Source: Pardosa pseudoannulata | Lineage: Eukaryota; Arthropoda; Arachnida; Araneae; Lycosidae | Direction: 5' to 3' | Assembly: GCA_032207245.1 (NCBI GenBank) | Contig: CM063504.1 | Location: 24,999,629-25,063,628, forward strand | Length of the DNA: 64,000 nucleotides | In this document: positions 62,701 to 64,000 of the stretch, one piece after another | Position numbering within the stretch: the stretch's first letter is position 1 | Layout of the letters: each line of letters opens with the position of its first letter | Position numbers and translations under genes: made by a program | Notes under the pieces: generated by a model | Databases searched by the model: none | Told to the model about the DNA's origin: nothing | The model's input: only the letters and a program-made list of their open reading frames with translations

Positions 62701-64000
62701 ACTTTATTAGCGATGTCTGGAATTTCATCATTGTGCATCTGTTGTGATTTTATCCGAAATTTGTTATTCTAACAGAAATATCCCGTTCTTCAACTTTAAT
62801 GCTTCGAACGAATGTGTGCATGTAGCTCTATCATAATTAATCAGAAAATTTATTAATAAAATCGTTTCCGGATGATTTTTTTATATATAAGGCATTGCAT
62901 AATTGACTTCAGGTCTTGCCAAATTTAACGTTCTTCTGATTTTTAGAAGTATATTCAAGCCTACATTATTGATAGTAATGTTTAACATTACAAAGAATTA
63001 TGTTAATTATATTTTGATTGCACATTTGCATTATCAGCAATGACTAGAACGTTCACCACTGCGCAACTGTTCGGATTTTACCTGAAATTTGTTATTTTAC
63101 TAGTAATATCCAGTTCTGCAACCTTAATATTTCCAGAAAACGAATGAGCGCATGTAGCTCTATTATAATCATTCTGATTAAAAGCAAAAGTTATATTTGT
63201 CATATATTTTCAGTATCCAAGCGTTTGTCAGCCTGACGATGGCCAAATAGGTATGACAGTCTTTTGGTACCGAAATTCCGCAGTTGGCATTTATGTTCAT
63301 AGCTGTTTGGATTAGACTTTAAGCAGTAGATCCCGGTGTTGCAAAAAGTAGAATGTAGCTCTCTAAACCTAACCAAAGCTTTTACCATTGTAATACAAAT
63401 GTCTAATACTTATTGGTTAGAAGAACTTCAAAATAAATTGGGTTTTTTTTTATGGTAACTGAAATAGACAAGCTTTTAAAATTAAGGGTTTATATATTTC
63501 TACAAAGTTCTACAAGAAAATGTTTCCAATAACTCCCTCTTCGATTAATGTAATATTGATTTTTACTGACTTCAGTTTTATATATTGCAATTCCATTACA
63601 ATCAACGATACACTACTCGTCCCTCTTAGATTGGTTATCTCACAAAAAGTGCTTTTTTTTTTCTACTTTAGTTCAGATTTCCATGTTTCCTATTCTTAAC
63701 TAAGCTATTCATGGGATTACTAAATAGTTTTTAGCTTAAAAATTTGTTATACTTTCTTTAAGAAAGTAAAAAGTCCATTTGAATTCATTTCATGCTGAAA
63801 AGAGGTAATAATTTAAGACCATTTCGTTTCGTTTCAGCTTACGAATATGTTCAAGACTCTGAAATTGCCACTCTCAGCATGGACAAAACCACATCAGCCG
63901 AAGCCACGCTCATCAGCTTGTCTGAAGAGTCGAGCAGTGAAGAATTCACCGTAGCTATCCCTGATTTGCCGGAAGAAGAGGTTGCTCCCGAAACTCCAAC
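65..64000 (+). CDS. sls: Kettin/Sallimus (titin-family) giant muscle protein, internal part of gene, 55 exons
   Basis: One continuous frame joins 55 exons given separately below; both gene ends lie outside the window. Seen: 26 Ig I-set domains (B-strand L-x-C, C-strand W, F-strand D-x-G-x-Y-x-C-x-A-x-N), the first 17 separated by linkers with a Q-x-P-x-G-x-x-K-I-x-x-L-E core. Known: regularly spaced Ig domains with about 35-residue linkers define kettin, a product of the insect sls gene that binds actin along the thin filament near the Z-disc; longer Sallimus products continue towards the thick filament. Inferred: this is the sls orthologue, covering the later part of kettin and the start of the Sallimus-specific region. 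Most exon borders are phase 1, so many exons could be skipped without shifting frame. It could be labelled titin, kettin or D-titin in other annotations. The family call is firm; exact isoform limits are not visible. Confidence 0.9.
558..701 (+). CDS. sls: sls exon 2: second half of Ig1
   Basis: 144 nt, phase 1-1. Starts with the G-S-R-Y-R motif and DFGFAALDI, then EDSGEYTIRATN. The F-strand cysteine is replaced by Ile (Y-T-I), so Ig1 cannot form the usual core disulfide although the B-strand Cys is present. Confidence 0.9.
1052..1306 (+). CDS. sls: sls exon 3: linker + first half of Ig2
   Basis: 255 nt, phase 1-1. Linker SQQPDSLQKIRMLED, then NFGRPL and HLEATLTPVNDPSMKVEWF. The B-strand cysteine position is Ala (H-L-E-A). 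Confidence 0.9.
1789..1932 (+). CDS. sls: sls exon 4: second half of Ig2
   Basis: 144 nt, phase 1-1. A-H-R-F-R-T then DFGYVALDI and EDSGTYMCKATN; F-strand Cys present. Acceptor tatcacag, donor gtagga. Confidence 0.9.
2036..2078. repeat. TA microsatellite, intron 4
   Basis: Uninterrupted (AT)n of about 40 bp, 100 bp after the exon 4 donor. Confidence 0.95.
2351..2599 (+). CDS. sls: sls exon 5: linker + first half of Ig3
   Basis: 249 nt, phase 1-1. Linker TLHEEGLQKIRALEE, a short proline-rich stretch, then VFITPL, HLECKLEP and VEWYVNG. Both the B-strand Cys and the C-strand Trp are present. Confidence 0.9.
3257..3400 (+). CDS. sls: sls exon 6: second half of Ig3
   Basis: 144 nt, phase 1-1. 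G-H-R-F-R-T, DFGYVALDI, EDSGTYMCKAVN. With exon 5 it makes a complete Ig with both core cysteines. Followed by one of the shortest introns (98 bp). Confidence 0.9.
3499..3753 (+). CDS. sls: sls exon 7: linker + first half of Ig4
   Basis: 255 nt, phase 1-1. Linker TQHPEGLEKIRELE, then YFVSEL, HFEARVEPAHDSELKIEFF. The B-strand Cys is Ala and the C-strand Trp is Phe (IEFF), so the usual Ig core pair is altered. Donor gttagt. Confidence 0.88.
4545..4688 (+). CDS. sls: sls exon 8: second half of Ig4
   Basis: 144 nt, phase 1-1. A-S-R-F-H-V, LDFGYVALDI, EDAGQYTCRVFN; F-strand Cys present. Exits with first codon base A, so the joined codon with exon 9 is Ser. Confidence 0.9.
5271..5525 (+). CDS. sls: sls exon 9: linker + first half of Ig5
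   Basis: 255 nt, phase 1-1. Linker TQHPEGLAKIQALEG, then VFTAPL, HLECRLIPVGDP and VEWFVNEKPL. B-strand Cys present; the usual N-G turn is N-E. Confidence 0.9.
5785..6010 (-). mobile_element. Decayed antisense LINE reverse-transcriptase fragment
   Basis: GC-richer island in intron 9. Read on the minus strand (about 5945 down to 5815) it gives an open stretch with RGRPKLYWVGTVKEDCL. The G-R-P-K-x-x-W-x-x-x-V-x-x-D pattern is common near the C-terminus of polyproteins of non-LTR retrotransposons in invertebrates. A stop and altered residues show decay. Family assignment is tentative. Confidence 0.4.
6491..6634 (+). CDS. sls: sls exon 10: second half of Ig5
   Basis: 144 nt, phase 1-1. S-S-R-V-Q-T, HDFGYVALDI, DDNGVYMCRATN. 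F-strand Cys present. The next intron carries the hAT-type insertion. Confidence 0.9.
6682..6689. repeat. Left target-site duplication of hAT element
   Basis: AGTTAATG, identical to 7367-7374 on the other side of the element. Confidence 0.85.
6690..7366. mobile_element. Non-autonomous hAT-type DNA transposon
   Basis: 677 bp in intron 10. Ends are perfect 11-bp inverted repeats (CAAGGCCGTAG at 6690-6700, its reverse complement at 7356-7366). Both sides carry the same 8-bp direct repeat AGTTAATG (6682-6689 and 7367-7374). An 8-bp target duplication with ends starting CA is typical of the hAT superfamily. The internal ORF (6777-7043, 88 codons) shows no transposase motif I recognise, so the copy is called non-autonomous. 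Inside are a TTCA tetranucleotide run (7124-7145) and a CA/A run. Confidence 0.85.
7367..7374. repeat. Right target-site duplication of hAT element
   Basis: AGTTAATG, identical to 6682-6689. Confidence 0.85.
7512..7766 (+). CDS. sls: sls exon 11: linker + first half of Ig6
   Basis: 255 nt, phase 1-1. Linker SHHPEGYEKIQEMEN, then VFTLALYG, HFEARVVPIGDPDLKIQWF. B-strand Cys is Ala. Confidence 0.9.
8197..8340 (+). CDS. sls: sls exon 12: second half of Ig6
   Basis: 144 nt, phase 1-1. A-A-R-F-R-E, HDFGMVSLDI, EDSGVYMCKAFN. F-strand Cys present. Confidence 0.9.
8452..8703 (+). CDS. sls: sls exon 13: linker + first half of Ig7
   Basis: 252 nt, phase 1-1. Divergent linker SQHPEAYEQTKKFEL (K-I of the core replaced by Q-T), then FFTEHL, HLEARVEPANDEKLRIEWY. 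B-strand Cys is Ala. Confidence 0.9.
8942..9085 (+). CDS. sls: sls exon 14: second half of Ig7
   Basis: 144 nt, phase 1-1. G-T-R-I-R-T, CDFGLVSLDI, DDSGIYTCRAVN. F-strand Cys present. Confidence 0.9.
9275..9523 (+). CDS. sls: sls exon 15: linker + first half of Ig8
   Basis: 249 nt, phase 1-1. Linker SQHPDSLPKIMELES, then IFITHL, HFECRVEPYRDPKLKIEFL. B-strand Cys present; the C-strand Trp is Phe (IEF). Confidence 0.9.
10165..10311 (+). CDS. sls: sls exon 16: second half of Ig8
   Basis: 147 nt, phase 1-1, one codon longer than the standard 144 nt because of an extra residue at the G strand end (SLKVIG). KDFGYITLDI, EDAGIYTCKAFN; F-strand Cys present. Confidence 0.88.
10546..10643 (+). CDS. 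sls: sls exon 17: split linker before Ig9
   Basis: 98 nt, phase 1 entry and phase 0 exit at gta|gtgagt. Linker core is lengthened: THPMGQEGLSKVREVEE. The only kettin linker in the block that is cut by its own intron (10644-10808, 165 bp) apart from module 17. Confidence 0.85.
10809..10983 (+). CDS. sls: sls exon 18: first half of Ig9
   Basis: 175 nt, phase 0 entry, phase 1 exit. TSIEDKELQYPKP, then YFIVPL, RLDCRVEP and IEWFFNGKPL. B-strand Cys present. The H-x-E-C motif of neighbours is replaced by R-L-D-C. Confidence 0.88.
11286..11429 (+). CDS. sls: sls exon 19: second half of Ig9
   Basis: 144 nt, phase 1-1. G-T-R-F-Q-L, NDFGQVVLAA, RDSGVYTCRAYN. The usual LDI motif is changed to LAA. F-strand Cys present. 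Confidence 0.9.
11559..11825 (+). CDS. sls: sls exon 20: linker + first half of Ig10
   Basis: 267 nt, phase 1-1. Extended linker LHPEGEKGLESIQSLEE, then VFTSHF, HFEATLAPAGDQTMIVEWF. B-strand Cys is Ala. Confidence 0.9.
11923..12225 (+). CDS. sls: sls exon 21: fused exon, second half of Ig10 + first half of Ig11
   Basis: 303 nt, phase 1-1. It reads through from HAFGMVVLEI and EDSGEYTCRATN straight into the next Ig (PKFTTQL, HFECHLIPVGDP, IEWFHNG) with only about eleven residues (ECIDRERGQKP) between them. The usual kettin linker and its intron are both missing. B-strand Cys of Ig11 is present. The preceding intron is only 97 bp. Confidence 0.9.
12739..12882 (+). CDS. sls: sls exon 22: second half of Ig11
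   Basis: 144 nt, phase 1-1. S-S-R-I-K-T, SDFGYVVMDI, EDSGEYVCTATN. F-strand Cys present. Ends TIQCT with a further cysteine in the G strand. Confidence 0.9.
13238..13498 (+). CDS. sls: sls exon 23: linker + first half of Ig12
   Basis: 261 nt, phase 1-1. Linker LQPQSLEKIAELEG, then KFTTQI, HFEAYLTPTNDPNLKVEWY. B-strand Cys is Ala. Donor is the weaker gttaga. Confidence 0.9.
13939..14082 (+). CDS. sls: sls exon 24: second half of Ig12
   Basis: 144 nt, phase 1-1. G-H-R-F-R-T, HDFGIVILDI, EDTGEYMCKATN. F-strand Cys present. Split codon with exon 25 is Ser (t|ct). Confidence 0.9.
14310..14579 (+). CDS. sls: sls exon 25: linker + first half of Ig13
   Basis: 270 nt, phase 1-1. Linker switches to the second linker type: QIPKEMADSNRRIMELEE. 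Then RFTVPL, HLEARLTPTDDPDLKVEWF. B-strand Cys is Ala. Confidence 0.9.
15090..15233 (+). CDS. sls: sls exon 26: second half of Ig13
   Basis: 144 nt, phase 1-1. G-T-R-I-R-T, NDFGFVVLEI, EDSGLYSCRATN. F-strand Cys present. Donor gtgtgt. Confidence 0.9.
15838..16104 (+). CDS. sls: sls exon 27: linker + first half of Ig14
   Basis: 267 nt, phase 1-1. Linker QLPYGMESMEKIARFED, then KFLTKP, HFECRLTPVNDPTMKVEWY. Both core positions Cys and Trp present. Confidence 0.9.
16744..16804. repeat. TA microsatellite, intron 27
   Basis: About 60 bp of uninterrupted (TA)n, flanked by TGTACA and TATGTGTG variants. Confidence 0.95.
17049..17192 (+). CDS. sls: sls exon 28: second half of Ig14
   Basis: 144 nt, phase 1-1. 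G-S-R-V-K-T, NDFGFVILEV, RDAGVYMCKATN. F-strand Cys present. Confidence 0.9.
17829..18098 (+). CDS. sls: sls exon 29: linker + first half of Ig15
   Basis: 270 nt, phase 1-1. Linker QLPTEWRSGTESLQKLEE, an acidic patch (IIIDDDR), then KFITQI, HFECRLEPVGDPTMRVEWF. B-strand Cys present. Confidence 0.9.
18433..18576 (+). CDS. sls: sls exon 30: second half of Ig15
   Basis: 144 nt, phase 1-1. G-T-R-V-H-T, DDFGFVVLDI, RDAGEYMCRATN. F-strand Cys present. Exit base A gives Ser with exon 31. Confidence 0.9.
18713..18967 (+). CDS. sls: sls exon 31: linker + first half of Ig16
   Basis: 255 nt, phase 1-1. Linker QLPKGMSADKLRELDL followed by a proline-rich stretch (PPQQAPPLEESPPMPP), then KFITQI, HFECRLEPINDPKLRVEWY. 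Confidence 0.9.
19615..19758 (+). CDS. sls: sls exon 32: second half of Ig16
   Basis: 144 nt, phase 1-1. G-H-R-F-K-T, HDFGFVALDV, EDSGEYMARAVN. The F-strand Cys is replaced by Ala (Y-M-A), leaving the B-strand Cys unpaired. The next intron is only 88 bp. Confidence 0.9.
19847..19937 (+). CDS. sls: sls exon 33: last kettin-type linker
   Basis: 91 nt, phase 1 entry, phase 2 exit (ag|gttcgt, a weak donor). Linker QLPKSMETGVQKIAEME then ASWQR. First exon of the block to end outside phase 1, marking the edge of the regular repeat. A 1.5-kb intron follows. Confidence 0.83.
19938..21424. other. Intron 33
   Basis: 1,487 bp, AT-rich, separating the last kettin-type linker from Ig17. Short chance ORFs only; no repeat ends, tRNA-like boxes or conserved-looking block seen. 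Confidence 0.55.
21425..21593 (+). CDS. sls: sls exon 34: first half of Ig17
   Basis: 169 nt, phase 2 entry, phase 0 exit (cca|gtgagt). RPMFVMKPEPQVVTEGEW, then KFCCRVIGNPRPRLMWILNG. The C-strand pattern G-N-P-R-P is that of ordinary titin-type I-set domains rather than the E-P-x-x-D-P pattern of the kettin modules. Confidence 0.88.
21594..22331. other. Intron 34
   Basis: 738 bp, phase 0, AT-rich with two homopolymer T runs (near 21987 and 22268). Nothing else recognised. Confidence 0.55.
22332..22518 (+). CDS. sls: sls exon 35: second half of Ig17
   Basis: 187 nt, phase 0 entry, phase 1 exit. GSRYKLTYDGIYHLDIP, then YDQGKVEVFARNGLGEA: both the F-strand Tyr and Cys are Val. Ends with a basic tail (LKNSPRR) that leads into the non-Ig insert. 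Confidence 0.86.
22519..24020. other. Intron 35
   Basis: 1,502 bp, AT-rich. Contains the 17-bp inverted repeat listed separately. A slightly GC-richer stretch near 22890-23170 carries no recognisable feature. Confidence 0.55.
22760..22864. repeat. Intronic inverted repeat, 17-bp arms
   Basis: GAAAATGTGAGATTTTA at 22760-22776 is repeated as its exact reverse complement at 22848-22864, with a 71-base loop. It lies in intron 35. No target-site duplication was found beside it. Confidence 0.7.
24021..24152 (+). CDS. sls: sls exon 36: non-Ig charged insert, part 1
   Basis: 132 nt, phase 1-1. Encodes PWYDSEVKSYQKVRVESELE then FEEKLTPGGTRVDVWKTK and an acidic end. No Ig features; high in Glu, Lys, Val. 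Frame is open across and acceptor/donor are canonical. Confidence 0.82.
24506..24597 (+). CDS. sls: sls exon 37: non-Ig charged insert, part 2
   Basis: 92 nt, phase 1 entry, phase 0 exit (tat|gtaagt). GEHVKQIKRLEEEDTKKM then EVKRYKTESIY. Its K-Q-I-K-R-L-E-E core is reminiscent of the kettin linker's K-I-x-x-L-E, but without the Q-x-P part. Confidence 0.8.
25000..25085 (+). CDS. sls: sls exon 38: non-Ig charged insert, part 3
   Basis: 86 nt, phase 0 entry, phase 2 exit (at|gtgagt). IDPITGEKRTEEQSQVQYLA then KTYEAQAQ. Helical, polar composition. Confidence 0.8.
25378..25432. repeat. TA microsatellite, intron 38
   Basis: About 54 bp of (AT)n, 72 bp upstream of the exon 39 acceptor. Confidence 0.95.
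25505..25712 (+). CDS. sls: sls exon 39: non-Ig charged insert, part 4
   Basis: 208 nt, phase 2 entry, phase 0 exit (gtg|gtaaga). Starts IDNQKVIIPPLPSSAQESS, then a Lys/Glu/Thr/Gln-rich stretch (TRHKTVTETREQEHKAVTKE) and ends KVIGVV before Ig18. Total insert over exons 36-39 is about 170 residues. Confidence 0.84.
25851..26009 (+). CDS. sls: sls exon 40: first half of Ig18
   Basis: 159 nt, phase 0-0. PETKPPMFTKKIEPCRAFEG, then KFTCTFTGYPEPHITWFREN, ending KDSQDFQ at the intron. B-strand Cys and C-strand Trp present. This is the T-G-x-P-x-P pattern of classical I-set domains. Confidence 0.92.
26010..26804. other. Intron 40
   Basis: 795 bp between the two halves of Ig18. The stretch 26380-26770 is less AT-rich and may be an old repeat, but no termini or coding trace could be identified. 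Confidence 0.5.
26805..26934 (+). CDS. sls: sls exon 41: second half of Ig18
   Basis: 130 nt, phase 0 entry, phase 1 exit. ITTTDTSSTLIIREV, EDSGVFSVKAEN. F-strand Cys replaced by Val. Confidence 0.91.
27145..27284 (+). CDS. sls: sls exon 42: first half of Ig19
   Basis: 140 nt, phase 1 entry, phase 0 exit. ERKEQVRGAIPPSFVKTIQD, then VRLDAIIAGSKPLDVYWLK. B-strand Cys position is Ala; Trp present. Donor gtagat. Confidence 0.9.
27471..27636 (+). CDS. sls: sls exon 43: second half of Ig19
   Basis: 166 nt, phase 0 entry, phase 1 exit. NGKKIVQDITHKTVEEEDQY, then EDVGSYECVAINKVGEARC. F-strand Cys present. Donor is gtactt, weaker than neighbours. Confidence 0.9.
27637..29071. other. Intron 43
   Basis: 1,435 bp. 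The middle (27900-28520) is GC-richer with pyrimidine-rich runs (for example near 28105 and 28140); no repeat family was recognised there. The rest is plain AT-rich sequence. Confidence 0.5.
29072..29215 (+). CDS. sls: sls exon 44: Pro/Lys-rich linker + start of Ig20
   Basis: 144 nt, phase 1-1. Opens with a basic Pro/Lys/Ala/Ser/Thr stretch (AAPAPKSKSTPKKTDKKNK), then ECIEPLKDSTVRESQPATF and RCRFSGAP. Intron falls just after the S-G-A-P turn. Donor gtacta. Confidence 0.9.
29315..29503 (+). CDS. sls: sls exon 45: rest of Ig20
   Basis: 189 nt, phase 1-1, after a 99-bp intron. APEVKWFRGEIMVKQSRYF, then EDEGEYKCVATNSAGSAST. F-strand Cys present, so Ig20 has a full core. Reading through the short intron 44 stays open, so its retention would insert 33 residues without a stop. 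Confidence 0.91.
29504..30492. other. Intron 45
   Basis: 989 bp. Starts, 28 bp after the donor, with the first copy of an exact 119-bp repeat. A moderately GC-richer block at 29810-30000 has a short ORF with no recognisable similarity. Confidence 0.55.
29532..29650 (+). repeat. 119-bp exact repeat, copy 1
   Basis: Identical over 119 bases to 32005-32123. Lies 28 bp after the donor of exon 45. Flanks are unrelated to those of copy 2. Confidence 0.9.
30493..30656 (+). CDS. sls: sls exon 46: first half of Ig21
   Basis: 164 nt, phase 1 entry, phase 0 exit at DFQ|. VPDVTEIPPSVSPLADLTVP, ARFVTTVTGTPTPKITWYRE. B-strand Cys is Thr. Same intron position as Ig18. Followed by the 6.6-kb intron 46. Confidence 0.9.
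31024..31052 (+). repeat. Dispersed repeat piece, copy 1
   Basis: GAACTTCCTGGGCC followed by AGCC and CTAGTTC, nearly the same as 58166-58194 in intron 52. Probably part of a decayed interspersed repeat. Confidence 0.5.
32005..32123 (+). repeat. 119-bp exact repeat, copy 2
   Basis: Identical to 29532-29650, same orientation, 2,473 bp away. It is embedded in simple sequence: TTTAT-type repeats on the left, repeated AACAATTTTT-like words on the right. Confidence 0.9.
32873..32918. repeat. AAAT plus AT microsatellite, intron 46
   Basis: Compound tract: (AAAT)n then (AT)n. A further shorter AT run lies at 31874-31897. Confidence 0.9.
35585..35734. repeat. Compound TA and CATA microsatellite, intron 46
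   Basis: TA run (35585-35621) followed by about 110 bp of near-perfect (CATA)n. It gives rise to spurious minus-strand Met-Tyr-Val-Cys repeat ORFs. Confidence 0.95.
36225..36270 (+). repeat. Dispersed family F, fragment 1
   Basis: GTGTTGCAAAAAAGTAGACG then TAGCTCTCCAAAC; near-identical to 63335-63370. Confidence 0.55.
36458..36645 (+). repeat. Diverged direct repeat in intron 46
   Basis: The stretch 36458-36508 and the stretch 36595-36645 share, in order, TCAGGGAT, TGGTTGTTA, TTTTGCCAAGA and GTGG with similar spacing. Looks like an old tandem duplication of about 137 bp. Confidence 0.5.
37259..37388 (+). CDS. sls: sls exon 47: second half of Ig21
   Basis: 130 nt, phase 0 entry, phase 1 exit. 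MFQDGGSCSLVIRQTYPEDE, then GVYTCRATNASGQAETSARL. F-strand Cys present. Same length and phases as exon 41, the matching half of Ig18. It lies alone between introns of 6.6 and 5.0 kb. Confidence 0.9.
37389..42411. other. Intron 47
   Basis: 5,023 bp between Ig21 and Ig22. A relatively GC-rich island at 38290-38560 stands out and contains the muscle-type site cluster listed separately. The rest (38700-42411) is AT-rich with no recognised feature. Confidence 0.55.
38420..38468 (+). promoter_or_regulatory. Candidate internal muscle promoter: E-box, TATA/MEF2-like site, CArG box
   Basis: Within 49 bp: CATCTG E-box (38420-38425), CTATATATAG (38435-38444), which reads both as a TATA box and as a match to the MEF2 consensus YTAWWWWTAR, and CCAAATTTGG (38459-38468), a perfect CArG box (CC-W6-GG). 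The surrounding 270 bp are GC-richer than the intron. Known: bHLH, MEF2 and SRF sites control muscle genes. Inferred: an alternative start or enhancer for downstream sls isoforms. In an AT-rich genome such words also occur by chance, and no joined first exon could be shown. Confidence 0.3.
42412..42774 (+). CDS. sls: sls exon 48: PEVK-like linker + complete Ig22
   Basis: 363 nt, phase 1-1, a whole module without an internal intron. Starts with a Pro/Lys/Glu/Thr-rich tract (PSKDKATPKKTKPPEEKPTP) similar to a short PEVK element, then KFTKQPKSQTVKENEKVVLE, C-K-A-T-G-H-P-A-P, TWYKGDTPI and TYTCRATNTAGEAVT. Both core cysteines present. Skippable in frame. Confidence 0.92.
43190..43830. other. CpG-richer island in intron 48
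   Basis: About 640 bp with many CpG dinucleotides and higher GC than the rest of the intron, including CGAACGCGCGCAG near 43258 and an inverted CCAAT word (ATTGG) near 43410. It could be a promoter-like island or an old transposon. I see no TATA, ORF or terminal repeats that decide between these. Confidence 0.3.
44690..44890 (-). mobile_element. tRNA-derived SINE-like element A
   Basis: On the minus strand a tRNA-like head (44890 to about 44826) has an A-box-like TAGCTCAATTGG and a B-box-like GAGTTCGAGAC. The T-arm does not pair, so it is not a working tRNA. A non-tRNA body follows to about 44690. Confidence 0.5.
45014..45067. repeat. GT then CA microsatellite, intron 48
   Basis: A GT-rich run (45014-45029) meets a CA-rich run (45033-45067) around GAGCTC, making an imperfect inverted repeat of simple sequence. 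Confidence 0.85.
46405..46540 (-). mobile_element. tRNA-derived SINE-like element B
   Basis: On the minus strand: A-box-like TGGCGCAGTGGTCGG (46523-46509) and perfect B-box GGTTCGAATCC (46479-46469), about 30 bases apart as in tRNA genes. The T-stem does not pair and there is no matching acceptor stem, so a SINE head or tRNA pseudogene is more likely than a tRNA gene. Confidence 0.55.
46660..46752 (+). mobile_element. LINE-like 3' tail
   Basis: Contains AAAATCAGTGCAGCCGTTTA, then ACACACGGACAGGAGAATTT and TATACATAAAGATATAA. This arrangement (a -CAGCCGTTT- word, ACGGACAGA-like word, TTTTATA) is seen at the 3' ends of many invertebrate RTE-type retrotransposons. Truncated at the 5' side. Confidence 0.4.
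46868..46984 (+). repeat. Dispersed family F, copy 2
   Basis: Shares, in order, TGGATGTCC, AATCAG-TTTAA-CAGTA, ATTA and CTTCGTGTA, then the AACCGAAAC-type end, with the copy at 60347. Confidence 0.5.
47455..47695 (-). mobile_element. tRNA-derived SINE-like element C
   Basis: On the minus strand a head with A-box-like TAGCCAAATTAAGGG (47676-47662) and B-box-like AAGTTCGATCC (47637-47627), then a body of about 165 bp rich in CTGAGTT/CCTAGG-type words down to about 47455. Differs from elements A and B in the body. Confidence 0.55.
49835..50220 (-). pseudogene. Possible P-element-like transposase remnant
   Basis: Minus-strand open stretch of about 120 codons. Its first third reads PQVLKRMKLSMGEPSNRVKL then AAKVLNGTSI, which resembles the K-M-x-V-x-L-A-x-Q-V-x-S region of P-element/THAP9-type transposases. 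The rest loses similarity and becomes Phe/Lys-rich, as expected for decayed or chance AT-rich sequence. Weak call. Confidence 0.22.
51625..51918 (+). CDS. sls: sls exon 49: complete Ig23
   Basis: 294 nt, phase 1-1. ESGKPPKFTEPLQPVTAIEG, LRCVVTGSPVLDIKWYREG, then DDQGTFTCTAINKYGKDAT. Both core cysteines present. Codon use is markedly GC-richer at third positions (many acc, ctc, gtg, cgg-type codons) than the kettin exons. It lies between introns of 8.9 and 2.9 kb. Confidence 0.92.
52500..52680 (+). mobile_element. tRNA-derived SINE-like element D (decayed)
   Basis: Has a B-box-like GGTTCGAAATCC (52596-52607) and a TGGTCTTGGTTGG end near 52675, GC-richer than its surroundings. The A-box is not clear, so the call is weak. 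Confidence 0.35.
52908..53045 (+). mobile_element. tRNA-derived SINE-like element E
   Basis: Head with A-box-like TAGCCGAATCACTGGGGCG (52918-52936) and B-box-like AGGTTCAAATACT (52957-52969); a short body follows to about 53045. Confidence 0.45.
53266..53382 (+). repeat. Dispersed family F, copy 3 (diverged)
   Basis: Has the CCCTTGTGTAACTA and AGCGTTCCAAACCAAAC words of the family after a diverged 5' part. Confidence 0.45.
54059..54235 (-). mobile_element. Dispersed family F, most complete copy (SINE-like)
   Basis: On the minus strand it starts with GATGGCCAAATGGTAGGGCA (A-box-like) and GGAATCTAATTCC (decayed B-box-like), then AATTGGTTTAAGCAGTAGAT, CCCGGTCTCATTAG and an end AGCGTTCCAAACCAAACC (54076-54059). 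This suggests a tRNA-derived SINE whose 3' part is the piece repeated elsewhere in the window. Confidence 0.55.
54826..54967 (+). CDS. sls: sls exon 50: first half of Ig24
   Basis: 142 nt, phase 1 entry, phase 2 exit inside the C-strand Trp codon (tg|g). EDIVVIEKSDLYEPPKFVKP, then LEMVVEATGTPVPTLQW. B-strand Cys is Val. Confidence 0.88.
54968..57492. other. Intron 50
   Basis: 2,525 bp, cutting the C-strand Trp codon of Ig24. Contains the palindrome-ended element at 55221-56044. The remainder (56050-57492) is AT-rich with no recognised feature. Confidence 0.55.
55221..56044 (+). mobile_element. Unclassified interspersed element with palindromic 5' end
   Basis: About 820 bp in intron 50. Near its 5' edge is the perfect 16-bp palindrome CCCGTCATATGACGGG (55233-55248), preceded by ACTAGCATATAG. 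At the 3' edge are AGGATAGGCAGACAGATAAC and TTATTATTATATAGGGATT, words typical of 3' ends of non-LTR-type elements. No long ORF. Borders are approximate. Confidence 0.4.
57493..57665 (+). CDS. sls: sls exon 51: second half of Ig24
   Basis: 173 nt, phase 2 entry, phase 1 exit. WFHNNQELKPSRDFKVTTEG, DDAGVYGVKASNKAGQAST. F-strand Cys is also Val, so Ig24 lacks both core cysteines. Followed by the shortest intron in the window (83 bp). Confidence 0.9.
57749..58057 (+). CDS. sls: sls exon 52: complete Ig25
   Basis: 309 nt, phase 1-1. SEVESPKPEPMPPIFTKPLL, VRMEVEVLACPDATFTWTF, DDSGAYTCKAQNEAGTATTT. The B-strand Cys is moved: Val sits at the canonical site and a Cys lies five residues later, where most family members have the residue after Gly. 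F-strand Cys present. Confidence 0.92.
58058..60024. other. Intron 52
   Basis: 1,967 bp. Near its start is a second copy of the dispersed repeat piece found at 31024 (58166-58194). The rest is AT-rich without recognised features. Confidence 0.5.
58166..58194 (+). repeat. Dispersed repeat piece, copy 2
   Basis: Matches 31024-31052 with a few substitutions, same orientation; 27 kb apart. Confidence 0.5.
60025..60122 (+). CDS. sls: sls exon 53: start of Ig26
   Basis: 98 nt, phase 1 entry, phase 0 exit just after the B-strand Cys (tgt gtg|gtaagt). SPPEEEVTEAPKFTTPLSPI, VMDGEEAKLSCV. Confidence 0.87.
60123..61950. other. Intron 53
   Basis: 1,828 bp, cutting Ig26 just after its B-strand Cys. Holds one copy of the dispersed family (60347-60462) and a poly-T run (61735-61755). 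Otherwise AT-rich. Confidence 0.5.
60347..60462 (+). repeat. Dispersed family F, copy 5
   Basis: ATGGCATGGATGTCCGTAGC, then TTTTAAGCAGTAGGTCCCGG, CTCATTAGCCCTCGTGTAGC and AGCGCTCCAAACCAAACTA. Closely matches the minus-strand copy at 54059-54235. Confidence 0.6.
61951..62158 (+). CDS. sls: sls exon 54: rest of Ig26
   Basis: 208 nt, phase 0 entry, phase 1 exit. VTGEPTPKVTWLHNNREVRE, then two extra Cys in the D/E region (TTCRKDGYCELF), and EDMGEYICKAVNKAGEAVTR. Full core present. Confidence 0.9.
62225..63182 (+). repeat. Threefold tandem repeat, unit about 340 bp
   Basis: Three diverged units in intron 54. The word TTTAACGTGCTTC-type start falls at about 62246, 62584 and 62924 (spacings 338 and 340). 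Each unit then has an ATTGAAATTTACATTATTGA-like block, ATTGCACAT(C/T)TGCAT, CAGCGATGTCT-like, TATCCGAAATTTGTTATT-like and a CATGTAGCTCTAT-type end. Units 2 and 3 also share GCATAATTGAC (62557, 62897). The array stops about 45 bp before a family F copy. Confidence 0.85.
63229..63376 (+). mobile_element. Dispersed family F, copy 6 (SINE-like)
   Basis: Starts GACGATGGCCAAATAGGTAT, then GGTACCGAAATTCCGC, TTTAAGCAGTAGATCCCGG and the GTGTTGCAAAAAGTAGAATG plus TAGCTCTCTAAACC ending. Same order of blocks as the 54059-54235 copy with a variant 3' end shared with 36225-36270. Confidence 0.55.
63838..64000 (+). CDS. sls: sls exon 55 (5' part): acidic non-Ig segment
   Basis: Phase 1 entry after gtttcag; open to the window end. 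SYEYVQDSEIATLSMDKTTS, then a Ser/Glu-rich run (SLSEESSSEEF) and PDLPEEEVAPETPT. No Ig features. Inferred start of a long disordered or PEVK-type stretch, known to follow the Ig region in Sallimus; its extent cannot be seen. Confidence 0.8.
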
